A stretch of 64,000 bases of DNA from Superficieibacter electus (GCF_002915575.1 NZ_PQGD01000001.1:248001-312000); one strand, 5' to 3'. Positions 19,175-31,108 are shown, counted from the first letter of the stretch. Translations and numbers: made by a program. The notes: a model not told the origin generated them from the letters alone.

Positions 19175-19945
19175 TTATTTCAGACCTTCGAACTGCGGAT
19201 TGACCAGCATAAAACCGCCGTCAACAATAAATGACTGTCCGGTGGTATAGGTCGCATATTCCGAGCATAGCCATGCGACCAGGCTGGCAATCTCTTGCGT
19301 TTTACCGGGACGAGTAAGCGGGATATTCGGCATCGAACCGGGTTTCGCATCGTCGTTGCTCATGTCGTTCATGGGCGTGGCGATAGCGCCGGGTGCCACC
19401 GAGTTAACGAGAATATTGTGTTTTACCAGCTCCAGCGCCATGGATTTGGTCAGTCCGCCAAGCGCATGTTTCGCCGAGGTGTAAGCGCTGGCGTCAGGCA
19501 GTGGGGAGTGTTCATGCACGGAGGTGATATTAACGATGCGTCCCCCCTCGCCCTGCGCCACCATTTTTCTGGCGGCAATCTGCGAACACAGGAACGCCCC
19601 TTCCACATCCACCGTAAAAATCGCGCGCCAGTCTTCCAGTTTAACGTCGAGGAACGCGTCTTTGGTCATCATGCCCGCATTATTGACCAGCACATCAATA
19701 CGGCCAAACTGGTCGATCAATTTTTCCAGCGCCTGCGCACCTTCCGGAAGTTTACTCAGATCTAACTGCGCCGAAATCGCTTTACGCCCCAGCGCCTCGA
19801 CGTCTTTTACCGTCTCCTGAGCGCCTTTTTCATCCGAATGCCAGGTTACGCCAATGTCGTAGCCGCCTTTAGCAAGGAATAGCGCGCACATCTTACCGAT
19901 GCCGGAATCCGACGCGGTGACTATTGCAACTTTATTTGCCGTCAT
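19175..19945 (-). CDS. yohF: Short-chain dehydrogenase/reductase YohF
   Basis: 256-residue cytosolic SDR oxidoreductase. The nucleotide-binding motif TASDSGIGK (residues ~10-18), NNAG motif (LVNNAGMMT), catalytic Ser in ITSVHEHS and Tyr-Lys pair in AYTSAKHAL, and the C-terminal GQSFIVDGGFML are all present. Substrate unknown; E. coli YohF has been linked to acetoin reduction, which the sequence alone cannot settle. mdtQ is 49 bases upstream on the same strand, so a shared transcript is possible. Confidence 0.93.
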   Translation of the reverse strand: MTANKVAIVTASDSGIGKMCALFLAKGGYDIGVTWHSDEKGAQETVKDVEALGRKAISAQLDLSKLPEGAQALEKLIDQFGRIDVLVNNAGMMTKDAFLDVKLEDWRAIFTVDVEGAFLCSQIAARKMVAQGEGGRIVNITSVHEHSPLPDASAYTSAKHALGGLTKSMALELVKHNILVNSVAPGAIATPMNDMSNDDAKPGSMPNIPLTRPGKTQEIASLVAWLCSEYATYTTGQSFIVDGGFMLVNPQFEGLK

Positions 19946-19994
19946 ACCTACCTCCCGTTAAGTTCAGGAGGTAAGTATAGGAAACGCCGGGCGA

Positions 19995-21446
19995 CTATGG
20001 GTTGGTGGAGGAAAAATGATAACCGCCGCCCAGCGCGGAGGTCAGTTGAATGGAGGCATCCAGCCATTGCCCCTGCAATTTCAGGCCATTGATTTGCTCT
20101 TCCAGCGCGGGGATGCGCGCCTGGTTTACGCGAGACCCGGCAATGATCCCCGCCTTCAGGCGGGCTTCCGCCAGCGCGACAATACGTGAGGCGTCCTGCT
20201 GTACCTTTTTCTGCTGCGCATTTTTCGCCATCAGCGTCTCAACCTGGGTGGCACTGCGGGCCACTTGATTCACCGCATCCACCACCGCCTTGTTGTAACT
20301 GGCAATGGAAAGATCGTTCTGCGCGCTGGCGATATCCAGATTCGCATTCAGCCGACCACTGTCAAATATCGGCAGCGTCAGCCCCGCCGTCACACCCATC
20401 TGCTGAGCGGAGTGGCGGAACAAGTCACTCAGGTGCAACGCATCCTGCTGTAAAAAAGCCATCAGGTTGATGTCAGGATAAAATGCCGCTTTGGCGGCAT
20501 CGACCTCTTTTAACGAGGCCTCGATATACCAGTGGGCCGCCTGTAAGTCTGGCCGACGAGCCAGCAGCTCATAGCCCAGGCTGGCAGGCATTGTCGTCTG
20601 TACTTCAGGTAACGTTACGCTATGCAGAGTGAGCGTTGATGATTGCGCATTGGTCAGCGCCAGCAGCCGCGCTTCGATAATTTTCATATTTCCGGCCACT
20701 TCCGCCAGCTTTTGCTGCGTTTTGCCTGCGTTGATATCGGTTTCTGCGCCCTCTACCGACGAGGTGATCCCCTGCTGATACAGCGCCCGATCGACAGCGA
20801 CAATTGCCTCCTGTTGCTGTTCGATGTTGCCGAGTACCGTTTTAATTGCCGCTTCTGTTTGCCATTCCCAGTACAGACGCGCCACGCTGCTGGCCAGCAG
20901 TTGCTGCGCCTGCTGTAATTCTGCGCTTCGCGCCCGCACCAGGCCAATGCGCCCTTCGACTTCAGCGCGATTTTTGCCCCACAGGTCCAGATCCCAACCG
21001 GCCGTCAGGCCAAAAGTACCGTTGGTGTACCACGGGCCGGTGGTGCCGGCAGCCGGATCGGTGAAGGCAAAGGGTCCCATCAACCCTTCCGCTGACATTT
21101 TTTGCCGCTCAACGTCGGAGGAGAAATTAATCGCCGGACCATCCGCTGCTTCCGCCATCTTCGCCTGCGCTTCCGCCAGTACAATACGCTGCTGCGCGAC
21201 TTTTAAATCGGGTGCCTGGGTCAGTGCCTGGCTTATCAACGCGTTAAGCTGCGGGTCATGATATTGCGTCCACCACTGGCTTTGCGGCCAGCCATTTTGC
21301 AGCGCCGTCGGCAGCGTTGTGTTTACGGACGCCGCCGGATTTTGCGGTTTAAGGGTGGCGTTAACATCATGCGAAGGTGCACAGCCTGTCAGAGAAAAGA
21401 CCAGCGGCAGAGCTGACATCGCAGCCATAATCAGGGGACGGTTCAT
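19995..21446 (-). CDS. mdtQ: Outer-membrane efflux lipoprotein MdtQ (intact)
   Basis: NodT/TolC-family outer-membrane factor of an RND or MFS-type multidrug efflux system, 483 residues. A signal peptide with lipobox LTGC (lipidated Cys22) is followed by two outer membrane efflux protein repeats (TQYHDPQLNALISQALTQAP; DAAKAAFYPDINLMAFLQQD...ADLSLPIFDSG type motifs). In K-12 the ortholog is a split pseudogene (yohG/yohH); here the frame is uninterrupted. No pump or membrane-fusion gene adjoins it, so it would have to work with a partner encoded elsewhere. Confidence 0.92.
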   Translation of the reverse strand: MNRPLIMAAMSALPLVFSLTGCAPSHDVNATLKPQNPAASVNTTLPTALQNGWPQSQWWTQYHDPQLNALISQALTQAPDLKVAQQRIVLAEAQAKMAEAADGPAINFSSDVERQKMSAEGLMGPFAFTDPAAGTTGPWYTNGTFGLTAGWDLDLWGKNRAEVEGRIGLVRARSAELQQAQQLLASSVARLYWEWQTEAAIKTVLGNIEQQQEAIVAVDRALYQQGITSSVEGAETDINAGKTQQKLAEVAGNMKIIEARLLALTNAQSSTLTLHSVTLPEVQTTMPASLGYELLARRPDLQAAHWYIEASLKEVDAAKAAFYPDINLMAFLQQDALHLSDLFRHSAQQMGVTAGLTLPIFDSGRLNANLDIASAQNDLSIASYNKAVVDAVNQVARSATQVETLMAKNAQQKKVQQDASRIVALAEARLKAGIIAGSRVNQARIPALEEQINGLKLQGQWLDASIQLTSALGGGYHFSSTNP

Positions 21447-21638
21447 AGCGTGATATTTAAGAGGTAAAAAACGAGGCGGCAAGATTACGCGGCGGATGAA
21501 AATTTTGTTTAGTAACGCGTGGCAATGCACAATCAGAAATAAAATGAAACAACCAGAAAACTATTCACAATGCAAATAATTAATACGCTATTTAATTAAC
21601 AATTTTATAACTCATCCAGGCAAACTTCCCAATGCTTT

Positions 21639-21647
21639 CCTATACTT
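21639..21647 (+). promoter_or_regulatory. Probable -10 element of yohP, sigma-S-like
   Basis: The sequence cctatactt, about 31 bases before the yohP ATG, fits the RpoS-preferred -10 pattern (CTAYACTT). A sigma-70 reading (TATACT) is equally compatible. Confidence 0.5.
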
Positions 21648-21677
21648 GATGTGAATACAACAAAGAGGGAATGCGCG

Positions 21678-21761
21678 ATGAAAATTTTACTATGGGCTAT
21701 TTTAATTATTTTTCTGATCGGGCTGCTGGTGGTGACAGGGGTGTTTAAGATGATTTTCTGA
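21678..21761 (+). CDS. yohP: YohP membrane microprotein
   Basis: 27-residue single-span inner-membrane protein, MKILLWAILIIFLIGLLVVT followed by GVFKMIF, almost identical to E. coli YohP. In E. coli YohP is a model for post-translational, SRP-dependent membrane insertion with mRNA localisation to the membrane; its physiological role is unknown. A gaggga site precedes the ATG and a clear terminator follows, so it is a monocistronic gene. Confidence 0.92.
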   Translation: MKILLWAILIIFLIGLLVVTGVFKMIF

Positions 21762-21766
21762 TGGTT

Positions 21767-21797
21767 ATCGCCCTCCTTCGTGAGGGCGATAGTTTTT
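21767..21797 (+). terminator. Terminator of yohP, also facing dusC
   Basis: Perfect 9-bp stem atcgccctc / gagggcgat with a 6-base loop, then ag and five T. It abuts the dusC stop codon (convergent gene), so it may serve both directions. Confidence 0.88.
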
Positions 21798-22732
21798 CAG
21801 GACCAGCGCTCGATGACGCTGGCAATGGAGGCCGAATCCTGAAATGTCCGAATCGCCGTAAACAGATCCAACGCCTCGTCATATTCTTTACGTAAATATC
21901 CCAGCCATTGTTTAATGCGCGCGACATGATATAAGCCGGTGTCATCCTGCTTTTCGAGGCGCGAATATTTACGCAGCAGTTCAACCACCTCAGGCCACGG
22001 CATACGCGGCTCGTTGTATTTGATAACCCGGCTGAGGTTTGGCACGTTGAGCGCGCCGCGGCCAATCATCAGGGCATTGCAGCCAGTGGTCTGCAAGCAG
22101 GCCTGCGCGCTTTGCCAGTCCCAGATTTCGCCGTTGGCAATTACCGGGATCGTCAGACGCTGGCGGATCTCGCTAATCGCCTGCCAGTTAATACGCTCGG
22201 CTTTATAGCCATCTTCTTTTGTGCGCCCGTGTACTGCCAGCTCGGTTGCTCCGGCCTGCTGCACGGCATCAGCGATTTCAAACTGGCGATCGCCACTGTC
22301 CCAGCCAAGGCGGATTTTTACCGTCACGGGTAAATGCGCGGGCACCGCCTCGCGCATTGCTCTGGCCCCCTGATAAATCAGCTCCGGATCTTTGAGTAAC
22401 GTCGCCCCGCCGCCGCTGCCATTTACCGTTTTCGACGGACAGCCACAGTTAAGATCGACCCCATAAGAGCCAAGCTCCACGGCGCGGGCTGCGTTCTCCG
22501 CCAGCCAGTGAGGATATTGCCCCAGTAACTGAATACGCACCGGGGTGCCGAAAGAGGTGCGGCTTTGATGATGCAGCTCCGGGCACAGTTTGTAGAACGA
22601 CTTAACGGGCAGGAGTTGATCCACCACGCGCAGAAACTCGGTGATGCACAAATCGTAATCATTCACCCCGGTCAGCAGCTCACGCACCAGCGAATCAAGC
22701 ACGCCTTCCATCGGCGCGAGGAGTACACGCAT
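21797..22732 (-). CDS. dusC: tRNA-dihydrouridine(16) synthase DusC
   Basis: FMN- and NADPH-dependent reductase forming dihydrouridine at position 16 of tRNAs. The TIM-barrel Dus domain begins [11 protein letters not shown]. The catalytic Cys lies in [21 protein letters not shown] (split by the active-site loop) and the RNA/FMN motifs [13 protein letters not shown] and [11 protein letters not shown] follow. The C-terminal helical domain matches the DusC subfamily ([14 protein letters not shown]...[17 protein letters not shown]). 311 residues compared with 315 in E. coli. Confidence 0.95.
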   Translation of the reverse strand: MRVLLAPMEGVLDSLVRELLTGVNDYDLCITEFLRVVDQLLPVKSFYKLCPELHHQSRTSFGTPVRIQLLGQYPHWLAENAARAVELGSYGVDLNCGCPSKTVNGSGGGATLLKDPELIYQGARAMREAVPAHLPVTVKIRLGWDSGDRQFEIADAVQQAGATELAVHGRTKEDGYKAERINWQAISEIRQRLTIPVIANGEIWDWQSAQACLQTTGCNALMIGRGALNVPNLSRVIKYNEPRMPWPEVVELLRKYSRLEKQDDTGLYHVARIKQWLGYLRKEYDEALDLFTAIRTFQDSASIASVIERWS

Positions 22733-22870
22733 ATCTTTACCCGTTAAAAAAGAGGCGCTATGTTAGCCTCTCTGCGCCAGAGTTGAAAGCGCTGACAGAA
22801 TTAGCGCATCTGATTCGTTTATTTGCCTGATGTTCCAGGCATCTATCTCAACTATGCTTCGAATTCATGA

Positions 22871-22886
22871 TGTGATCGGTAGCACA
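22871..22886 (+). promoter_or_regulatory. Probable CRP site upstream of yohJ
   Basis: tgtgatcggtagcaca matches the CRP consensus TGTGA-N6-TCACA with one mismatch, 50 bases upstream of the yohJ start codon. Confidence 0.6.
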
Positions 22887-22899
22887 TTTTCGGCTTTAA

Positions 22900-24026
<1,127 letters not shown>

Positions 24027-24080
24027 AATTTGCGATACGTCGCGCAATTTTTATTTTCATTGCAGCAGTTGCACACATAA

Positions 24081-24096
24081 TGGGATCTGGATCACG
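24081..24096 (+). promoter_or_regulatory. CRP site of cdd
   Basis: tgggatctggatcacg fits TGTGA-N6-TCACA with two mismatches and lies 60 bases before the cdd ATG. E. coli cdd is regulated by CRP and CytR with sites in this interval. Confidence 0.6.
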
Positions 24097-24156
24097 TTAC
24101 AAATCTTCAGACGCCTCGTAAACTACGATCCCATTACATTGTTATGAGGCAACTCC

Positions 24157-25041
24157 ATGCATCAACGTTTTCAATCTGCTTTCCCGCAGCTTTCGGGTGA
24201 GATGCAATCCGCGCTGGCACCTCTGCTGGAAGATGAGCATTTTCCTGCAATGCTCAGTGCCGGGCAGGTCTCGTCACTGCTACGCGCGACGGGAATGGAC
24301 GAAGACGCGCTGGCCTTCGCCCTCCTCCCCCTTGCCGCCGCCTGCGCGCGCGCCGATCTTTCAAACTTTAATGTTGGCGCGATTGCCCGCGGTGTCAGCG
24401 GTACCTGGTATTTTGGCGCAAATATGGAATTCCACGGCGCAACGATGCAGCAAACGGTGCATGCCGAGCAAAGTGCCATCACCCACGCCTGGTTGCGCGG
24501 CGAGAAGTCGCTGAAAGCCATTACCGTGAACTATACGCCCTGCGGCCACTGCCGCCAGTTTATGAACGAGCTGAACAGCGGGCTGGATATCACTATTCAT
24601 CTGCCTGGCCGCCCGGCGCACACCCTGGGCCACTATCTGCCTGACGCGTTCGGGCCTAAAGATTTAGCGATCAAAACTCTGTTGATGGACGAGCAGGACC
24701 AGGGATTTCACGTGCAGGGCGATGCATTGACCCAGGCCGCCATTCTTGGCGCTAACCGTAGCCATGCCCCTTACAGTAAAGCGCCGTCCGGCGTCGCGCT
24801 GGTATGCAGTGACGGCACCATTTTCACCGGCAGCTATGCCGAGAATGCGGCGTTTAACCCTTCCCTGCCGCCGCTTCAGGGCGCACTGAATCTGCTGAGT
24901 TTGAACGGTTATGATTATCCGGATATTCAGCGGGCCATACTGGCAGAGCGTGCTGATGCTCCGCTCATTCAGTGGGAAGCTACCCGTGCAACACTTAACG
25001 CGCTGGGCTGTCACCACGTTGAGCGTGTCTTTCTCGCCTGA
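24157..25041 (+). CDS. cdd: Cytidine deaminase Cdd
   Basis: Zinc enzyme converting cytidine and deoxycytidine to uridine and deoxyuridine in pyrimidine salvage. The N-terminal catalytic domain shows HAE (His102, Glu104) and PCGHC (Cys129, Cys132) zinc/catalytic motifs; the C-terminal half is the degenerate second deaminase domain of the long E. coli-type dimeric enzyme. 294 residues as in E. coli. Monocistronic; a hairpin follows the stop. Confidence 0.97.
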   Translation: MHQRFQSAFPQLSGEMQSALAPLLEDEHFPAMLSAGQVSSLLRATGMDEDALAFALLPLAAACARADLSNFNVGAIARGVSGTWYFGANMEFHGATMQQTVHAEQSAITHAWLRGEKSLKAITVNYTPCGHCRQFMNELNSGLDITIHLPGRPAHTLGHYLPDAFGPKDLAIKTLLMDEQDQGFHVQGDALTQAAILGANRSHAPYSKAPSGVALVCSDGTIFTGSYAENAAFNPSLPPLQGALNLLSLNGYDYPDIQRAILAERADAPLIQWEATRATLNALGCHHVERVFLA

Positions 25042-25045
25042 CGCG

Positions 25046-25070
25046 CAATGCGGGCTTTTAGCCCGCATTG
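25046..25070 (+). terminator. Hairpin after cdd, terminator-like without T-run
   Basis: An 11-bp perfect stem caatgcgggct / agcccgcattg with a 3-base loop lies 5 bases after the cdd stop. No T-run follows, so it may stop transcription weakly or protect the 3' end. Confidence 0.55.
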
Positions 25071-25122
25071 ATGAAAATCCCTTCAGTTGAGCGTCCGTTT
25101 CTTGCGCTTGCTTCACGGGTAA

Positions 25123-25884
<762 letters not shown>

Positions 25885-25912
25885 GTGGTGTGATACAGGC
25901 CGTTCGCACAAT

Positions 25913-25947
25913 AAAAAACGCCCGGCAGCGCTGACTTGCCGGGCGTT
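25913..25947 (-). terminator. Terminator of mglBAC
   Basis: On the minus strand the stem aacgcccggca / tgccgggcgtt (11 bp, 9-base loop) is followed by ttttt, 13 bases beyond the mglC stop. The symmetric hairpin may also close sanA transcription. Confidence 0.87.
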
Positions 25948-25959
25948 ACAGGCCAGATA

Positions 25960-26970
25960 TTATTTTTTACGCGCGTATTTCAGTGAATCCAGCGCCACGG
26001 CGAAGATAATAATGCCGCCCTTAATGATGTACTGCCAGTAAGGGTTAACGCCGATATAGGTCAGACCGTAGTTGATGACCGTAAAGATAATCACCCCGGT
26101 CACGACGCCCAGTACTGTACCCACACCACCGCTGAAGGACACGCCGCCCACCACGCAGGCGGCAATCGCATCCAGTTCATACATAAAGCCGAGGTTGTTG
26201 GTCGCCGAGCCAATACGCCCTGCTTCCAGCATCCCACCGAAAGCATAGAACACACCGGAGAGCGCATAGATCATCAGCAGGTTCAGCGCGACGTTAACGC
26301 CGGAGACTTTGGCCGCTTCCGGGTTGCCACCGATAGCAAAAATGTTTTTGCCAAAGCGGGTTTTATTCCACAAGATCCAGACAAATGCCACGGCAATTAA
26401 CGCGTAGAAAGTGATGTACGAGAGGCGGAAACTGCCCAGCGCGACAAAGCCCTGCGTAAAGGTCGAGAAGCCGCTGTCGAAGCCAGAAATCGGCGAGGCA
26501 CCAACGAAATCGTAATACAGGGAGTTGATACCGTAGACGATAATCATCGTGCCGAGGGTGGTGATAAACGGCGTTACGTTCAGGTAAGCGATGATAATAC
26601 CATTCACCAGACCGATGACCGCACCAATCGCACAGACAATCAGGATCACCACAAAAATTGGCATGGTGGCCATTTCCGGGAACACCTTATTGGCGTTTTC
26701 CATAGACTGCAACAATGTTGCTGCCACCACGGCCGCCAGCCCCACCTGACGTCCGGCGGAAAGGTCGGTCCCCTGGGTAACGATAAGCCCGGCCACACCC
26801 AGGGCGATAATAATACGCACCGATGACTGGGTGAGAATGTTACTCAGGTTCAGCAAACTTAAGAACGTAGGGTCCTGGAAAATAATGATAGCCAGTAAGA
26901 CTAAAAGAACGACGTAAATACCGCCCTCTTTCAGATAAGTGAGAAAACTTTTTTTATTTAACGCACTCAT
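25960..26970 (-). CDS. mglC: Galactose/methyl-galactoside ABC permease MglC
   Basis: Inner-membrane permease of the high-affinity galactose importer MglBAC, 336 residues. About ten hydrophobic helices; family features include LIVTQGTDLSAGRQVGLAAV and GGVSFSGGVGTVLGVVTG. It lies 15 bases after mglA, last gene of the operon. The homodimer pairs with MglA. Confidence 0.96.
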   Translation of the reverse strand: MSALNKKSFLTYLKEGGIYVVLLVLLAIIIFQDPTFLSLLNLSNILTQSSVRIIIALGVAGLIVTQGTDLSAGRQVGLAAVVAATLLQSMENANKVFPEMATMPIFVVILIVCAIGAVIGLVNGIIIAYLNVTPFITTLGTMIIVYGINSLYYDFVGASPISGFDSGFSTFTQGFVALGSFRLSYITFYALIAVAFVWILWNKTRFGKNIFAIGGNPEAAKVSGVNVALNLLMIYALSGVFYAFGGMLEAGRIGSATNNLGFMYELDAIAACVVGGVSFSGGVGTVLGVVTGVIIFTVINYGLTYIGVNPYWQYIIKGGIIIFAVALDSLKYARKK

Positions 26971-26985
26971 GAGGAGCCCCTGATC

Positions 26986-28506
26986 TTAAAGGTGCAAAGA
27001 CGCAAGACGGAGAATTTCGTTTTGCGTTGTGGTTTTAGTGTCAACAATTCCGGAAACGAGACCATTGCTCATTACCAGGATACGGTCAGTGATCCCCAGC
27101 AGTTCAGGCATTTCAGAAGAGATAATAATAATCCCCTTGCCTTTCTTCGCCAGCTCCGCGATCAGCTGATAGATTTCGAATTTCGCGCCAACGTCAATAC
27201 CGCGCGTCGGTTCATCGAGCATCAGGATTTCTGGCTGAGTTAATAACCAGCGGCCAATAACCACCTTCTGCTGATTGCCTCCGGAGAGGGAACCAATTTG
27301 CGTGCGGTGTCCCGGCGTTTTAACGCGCATAGCGTCAATTACCCACTGGGTATCACTTTTCATGCGTGAATTATCCAGTAGCCCGACTTTGTTCTTGTAA
27401 TTTTGAATATTCGAAATCAGCGAGTTAAAACCAATATCCAGATAAGCGTAAATACCGGTTGAACGTCGCTCTTCGGTTACCAGCGCAAAGCCATGGTTAA
27501 TGGCCTCGTTAGCAGTATGATTATTTATTTTTTTGCCGTGCAGGGTAATGGTGCCGCCTGATTTTTCACGGATACCAAACAGGGTTTCTACAATATCGGT
27601 ACGCTTCGCACCGACCAGACCGGCAATACCGAGGATTTCCCCTTTATGCAGATCAAAAGACACATCGCGAATCGATGGCTGGCGCAGCGAGGTCAGATTA
27701 CGGACTTCGAGAATAACTTCGCCCGGCGTATTTTCACGATTCGGGAAACGCTGGTTGAGAGAGCGGCCTACCATCATGGCAATGATCTTATCCATATCCA
27801 GCCCTTCCAGCGGCTGAGTGGCGATCCACTGACCGTCGCGCAGGATGGTGATTTCATCGCACAGCTGGAATATTTCTTCCATTTTATGCGAAATATAGAC
27901 AATACCGCAGCCACGCTCTTTCAGTTTGCGGATAATAGTAAAAAGGTGCCCCACTTCTTTTTCGGTTAAAGAAGAGGTTGGCTCATCCATAATGACGATT
28001 TTAGCGTCATAAGAGAACGCTTTAGCGATCTCAATCATCTGCATTTGCGAAACAGACAGGGTACCGACGCGCGCGCGCGGATCGATATTAATATCCAGCT
28101 CGTCAAAAATCGCTTTGGTATCGCGGTACATTTTGTCCTGATCGACAAACATACCTTTGGTGGGATAGCGCCCCAGCCACATATTATCCATTACGGAGCG
28201 TTGCAATACCAGGTTCAGCTCCTGGTGCACCATTGATATCCCATTTTCCAGCGCTTCTTTCGCTGAATGGAAGTCGATTTCCTTGCCCTGGAAAATAATA
28301 CTCCCGGAATCCTTCTGATAGATCCCAAACAGACATTTTAATAATGTTGATTTACCCGCACCGTTCTCACCCATTAATGCATGAATAGAATGAGGACGCA
28401 CTTTTAAATTAACATTATCGAGTGCCTTAACGCCGGGAAACGACTTGTTGATATTGCTCATTTCCAACAAGAATTCGCCTGACGACTCTGTGTTATTGCT
28501 GACCAT
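26986..28506 (-). CDS. mglA: Galactose/methyl-galactoside ABC ATPase MglA
   Basis: Cytosolic ATPase of the galactose importer, 506 residues with two fused ABC domains. Domain 1 has Walker [10 protein letters not shown], signature LSVSQMQ and Walker [12 protein letters not shown]. Domain 2 has a degenerate Walker A (GLVGAKRTD), signature LSGGNQQK and Walker [15 protein letters not shown]. The degenerate second P-loop is usual in the CUT2 sugar family (MglA, RbsA, XylG), so it is not a defect. Separated from mglB by a stabilising hairpin. Confidence 0.97.
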   Translation of the reverse strand: MVSNNTESSGEFLLEMSNINKSFPGVKALDNVNLKVRPHSIHALMGENGAGKSTLLKCLFGIYQKDSGSIIFQGKEIDFHSAKEALENGISMVHQELNLVLQRSVMDNMWLGRYPTKGMFVDQDKMYRDTKAIFDELDINIDPRARVGTLSVSQMQMIEIAKAFSYDAKIVIMDEPTSSLTEKEVGHLFTIIRKLKERGCGIVYISHKMEEIFQLCDEITILRDGQWIATQPLEGLDMDKIIAMMVGRSLNQRFPNRENTPGEVILEVRNLTSLRQPSIRDVSFDLHKGEILGIAGLVGAKRTDIVETLFGIREKSGGTITLHGKKINNHTANEAINHGFALVTEERRSTGIYAYLDIGFNSLISNIQNYKNKVGLLDNSRMKSDTQWVIDAMRVKTPGHRTQIGSLSGGNQQKVVIGRWLLTQPEILMLDEPTRGIDVGAKFEIYQLIAELAKKGKGIIIISSEMPELLGITDRILVMSNGLVSGIVDTKTTTQNEILRLASLHL

Positions 28507-28603
28507 AGCTATACCTGGCTGCGATAGTGTTGTTCCCGCTGTCTACCGTGGCGCACACGTAACGCGCCCCGACTACGTCAGGATATTTCTTTGTCGTTAT
28601 TAA

Positions 28604-28627
28604 TTGGGCGCGCTTACGCACGCCCAA
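28604..28627 (-). promoter_or_regulatory. Intercistronic hairpin between mglB and mglA
   Basis: ttgggcg / cgcccaa form a perfect 7-bp stem with a 10-base loop, 13 bases after the mglB stop. In E. coli a hairpin/REP here protects the upstream mRNA so that binding protein is made in excess over the ATPase; the same role is inferred. Confidence 0.6.
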
Positions 28628-28639
28628 AGTTAAAAAAAC

Positions 28640-29638
28640 TTATTTATTGCTAAACTGAGACAGGTTGTCTTTATCCACACCCACGTATGGGATACGGACG
28701 ATTTTATTTTCAAGTTTCCAGTTAGTACCGTCTGCCGCACCTTTACCATCGGCGAGATTTTTCGCCAGATCAAAAGTCGCTTTTGCCTGGTTGTTGGCAT
28801 CGTTCAGCACGGTACCGGCCAGGGCACCCGATTTAACCAGCGCCAGCGCTTCTGGCAGCGCATCAACACCGAATACCGGAATGCTGCTCTTATTATGCGC
28901 TTTCAGTGCTTCTACTGCGCCCATTGCCATCGCATCGTTGTTAGCGATAACCACTTCAATTTTGTTAGCGTTCGGACCTGAGAGCCAGGCGTCCATTTTG
29001 TCTTTCGCCTGAGCGGTATCCCACATGGCGGTATCTAACGCCAGCTGCTGCGTTTTAATACCCTTCTCGTTCAGCTCTTTAATCACGTACGAGGTACGCG
29101 CTTCAGCATCCGGATGGCCCGGCTCGCCTTTCAGCAGCACGAACTGGATTTGACCGTCTTTATTCAGATCCCAGCCCTGATTAGCGGCCCAGTGTTTAGC
29201 GATCAAATCGCCCTGAATAATACCGGACTCTTTAGAGTCGGTGCCGACATAGAACGCTTTATCATAGCTATCCAGCGCTTTACGCGAAGGTTCTTTGTTG
29301 AAGAACACGATTGGCACATTTTGTCCGCGCGCTTTTTCAATCACCGTACCTGCTGCTGCCGGGTCCACCAGGTTGATGGCCAGCGCTTTAACGCCTTTTG
29401 CCAGCAATACGTCAATCTGGTCGTTTTGTTTGGACTGGTCGTTCTGCGAGTCATTCATCAACAGTTGAACGTCAGAGGCTTCTTTTGCATCTTTCTCGAT
29501 GGCTTTACGTACAACGGACATAAAGTTATCGTCATATTTATAAATCGTCACGCCAATACGGGTATCCGCAGCGTGTGCAGCCGCACCAAATAACATGCTT
29601 GCCATCACGGCAGACAGGGTAAGCACCTTCTTATTCAT
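28640..29638 (-). CDS. mglB: Periplasmic galactose/glucose-binding protein MglB
   Basis: Substrate-binding protein of the Mgl importer and ligand-bound partner of the Trg chemoreceptor, 332 residues. Signal peptide [20 protein letters not shown] with cleavage after AHA23; mature protein begins [17 protein letters not shown]. Sugar-binding residues (N in [10 protein letters not shown]; the D/N in [11 protein letters not shown] in [10 protein letters not shown]) and the calcium loop DLNKDGQIQ near residues 157-165 are visible. First gene of the mglBAC operon. Confidence 0.97.
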   Translation of the reverse strand: MNKKVLTLSAVMASMLFGAAAHAADTRIGVTIYKYDDNFMSVVRKAIEKDAKEASDVQLLMNDSQNDQSKQNDQIDVLLAKGVKALAINLVDPAAAGTVIEKARGQNVPIVFFNKEPSRKALDSYDKAFYVGTDSKESGIIQGDLIAKHWAANQGWDLNKDGQIQFVLLKGEPGHPDAEARTSYVIKELNEKGIKTQQLALDTAMWDTAQAKDKMDAWLSGPNANKIEVVIANNDAMAMGAVEALKAHNKSSIPVFGVDALPEALALVKSGALAGTVLNDANNQAKATFDLAKNLADGKGAADGTNWKLENKIVRIPYVGVDKDNLSQFSNK

Positions 29639-29883
29639 GGTATCTCCGGTTTTTGTTATGCAGGGTAGTACGGGTGAATAACTCTGACAGGCAGCGCCTT
29701 ATGGAGGATTACTGCATGCCGAATTCACTTTTAAAGTTCTGCCTTCCGTTTTCGGTAATGCTCCAGTAATGCGCTTTATTATTTGTTTCAGGCCCGGTTG
29801 CTATGGGTAGTGTGGTACGACACCGTTACATAGTGTTTCAGCCTTGCAAACGATGTCATCATAGCTATCGCGTTGTTAAGATA

Positions 29884-29901
29884 CTGTGAATTTACTCACA
29901 G
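29884..29901 (-). promoter_or_regulatory. CRP site of the mgl promoter
   Basis: ctgtgaatttactcacag is a near-perfect CRP palindrome (TGTGA-N6-TCACA), located between galS and mglB beside the GalS operator. Confidence 0.85.
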
Positions 29902-29902
29902 A

Positions 29903-29918
29903 TTGAAAACGGTTACAT
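29903..29918 (-). promoter_or_regulatory. GalR/GalS operator of the mgl promoter
   Basis: ttgaaaacggttacat contains the LacI/GalR-type core AANCGNTT. The same 14-base stretch tgaaaacggttaca recurs upstream of galS, each time next to a CRP site, which is the arrangement expected for GalS-controlled promoters. Confidence 0.8.
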
Positions 29919-29927
29919 CACGGAAAT

Positions 29928-30953
29928 CTATAAGTTAGTGATCGGCCCCACAGTTTGCCGCTGGGCAACAGAATGCCGTCTTACCAGCGTCGGCATAAAG
30001 CAGTGTGTGGCATTGCGATCCAGCTTGCCGGCGGCTCCCAACAGCGCCAGTTCGGTAGCGAGTTTTGCCATAGACGCGATGGGATAGCGTACTGTTGTCA
30101 GCTGCGGGTCGGTATAGCGGGCTAATGGAATATCATCGAAAGCAATGAGTGACAGATGTTGCGGTACCGCAATGCCGTTATCTTTCAGTGCCGTCAATGC
30201 GCCAGCGGCCATACTGTCGTTATAGGCGAAAACGGCCGTTAAGCCGGAGTTTCGTCCCAGCAGTTCAACCATCGCTGCTTCACCGCCCTGCAAATCTGGC
30301 GACCCCACGCCAACCCAACTTTCCGGCGGAACAATATCGTATTCTTCAAGCGCCTGCAGCCAGCCGGTTTTGCGCATCTCATCATCTTCAATGCTATGAC
30401 TGGAACCCAAATAGCCAATACGCCGATGCCCATGATTTAACAGCATTTTAGTTGCCATTTGCGCACCGCTGATATTATCAAGGCACACGCAGCGATGCGC
30501 GAAGCCGGGCACGATGCGGTTAATTAACACCATACCGGGAATATGTTGCAGGAATTCGCTTAGCTCACTGTCGCTGAGCGCTTTAGAATGCACGATCAGT
30601 GCGCTACAGCGCTGACGGATCAGCACCTCAATAGCATTGCGTTCCTTTTCGGCTTCATGATAGCTATTGCCAATAAGCAGGTATTTTTGATTTTGCTGCG
30701 CGACAATATCTACGGCTTTCACCAGCGCACCGAAGAACGCATCTGAAACGTCCATCACCACCACACCGATAGTATCGCTCGCCTGGGTAGCCAGCGCCTG
30801 AGCGTTCGCATTCGGGCGATAACCGAGATCGGAAACCGCGCTCATTACCGCGTCCCGCGTCTCGGGACTTACCAGCGTGCTGTTATTCAGCACTCTTGAT
30901 ACAGTAGCGACGGATACACCCGCCTGACGGGCAACATCACGAATGGTAATCAT
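29928..30953 (-). CDS. galS: Galactose isorepressor GalS
   Basis: LacI/GalR-family repressor of mglBAC and of its own gene, with D-galactose as inducer. Helix-turn-helix [20 protein letters not shown] (residues 2-21), hinge helix NANAQALA, and a periplasmic-binding-protein-like effector domain. 341 residues compared with 346 in E. coli; the C-terminus ends VGPITNL, slightly shortened. The ATG beginning MITIRDVA is preferred over an upstream in-frame start three codons earlier. Encoded upstream of mglB, with yeiB-folE further upstream on the same strand. Confidence 0.96.
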   Translation of the reverse strand: MITIRDVARQAGVSVATVSRVLNNSTLVSPETRDAVMSAVSDLGYRPNANAQALATQASDTIGVVVMDVSDAFFGALVKAVDIVAQQNQKYLLIGNSYHEAEKERNAIEVLIRQRCSALIVHSKALSDSELSEFLQHIPGMVLINRIVPGFAHRCVCLDNISGAQMATKMLLNHGHRRIGYLGSSHSIEDDEMRKTGWLQALEEYDIVPPESWVGVGSPDLQGGEAAMVELLGRNSGLTAVFAYNDSMAAGALTALKDNGIAVPQHLSLIAFDDIPLARYTDPQLTTVRYPIASMAKLATELALLGAAGKLDRNATHCFMPTLVRRHSVAQRQTVGPITNL

Positions 30954-31042
30954 GATCACCACCCGGTTGTAAATTGCAGCGACTCACGGCCACCCCCTGT
31001 GTTTAGCAAGGAGACCATTCTGGCAGCGATGGTGTACTGACT

Positions 31043-31060
31043 ACGTGAGAGAGGTCACAC
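31043..31060 (-). promoter_or_regulatory. CRP site of the galS promoter
   Basis: GTGA-N6-TCAC is perfect (gtgagagaggtcac), about 90 bases upstream of the galS start and 2 bases from the GalS operator. Confidence 0.8.
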
Positions 31061-31062
31061 GA

Positions 31063-31078
31063 ATGAAAACGGTTACAT
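31063..31078 (-). promoter_or_regulatory. GalS autoregulatory operator
   Basis: atgaaaacggttacat repeats the mgl operator core exactly (tgaaaacggttacat) and is placed beside a CRP site upstream of galS, consistent with autorepression known in E. coli. Confidence 0.8.
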
Positions 31079-31108
31079 CCATTTTGTTAATGATTGTGAT
31101 CCAGATCG

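Noticed and set aside
26986-28506. MglA second Walker A (GLVGAKRTD) as an inactivating mutation
   Set aside because: Degenerate second P-loops are normal for this sugar ATPase family.
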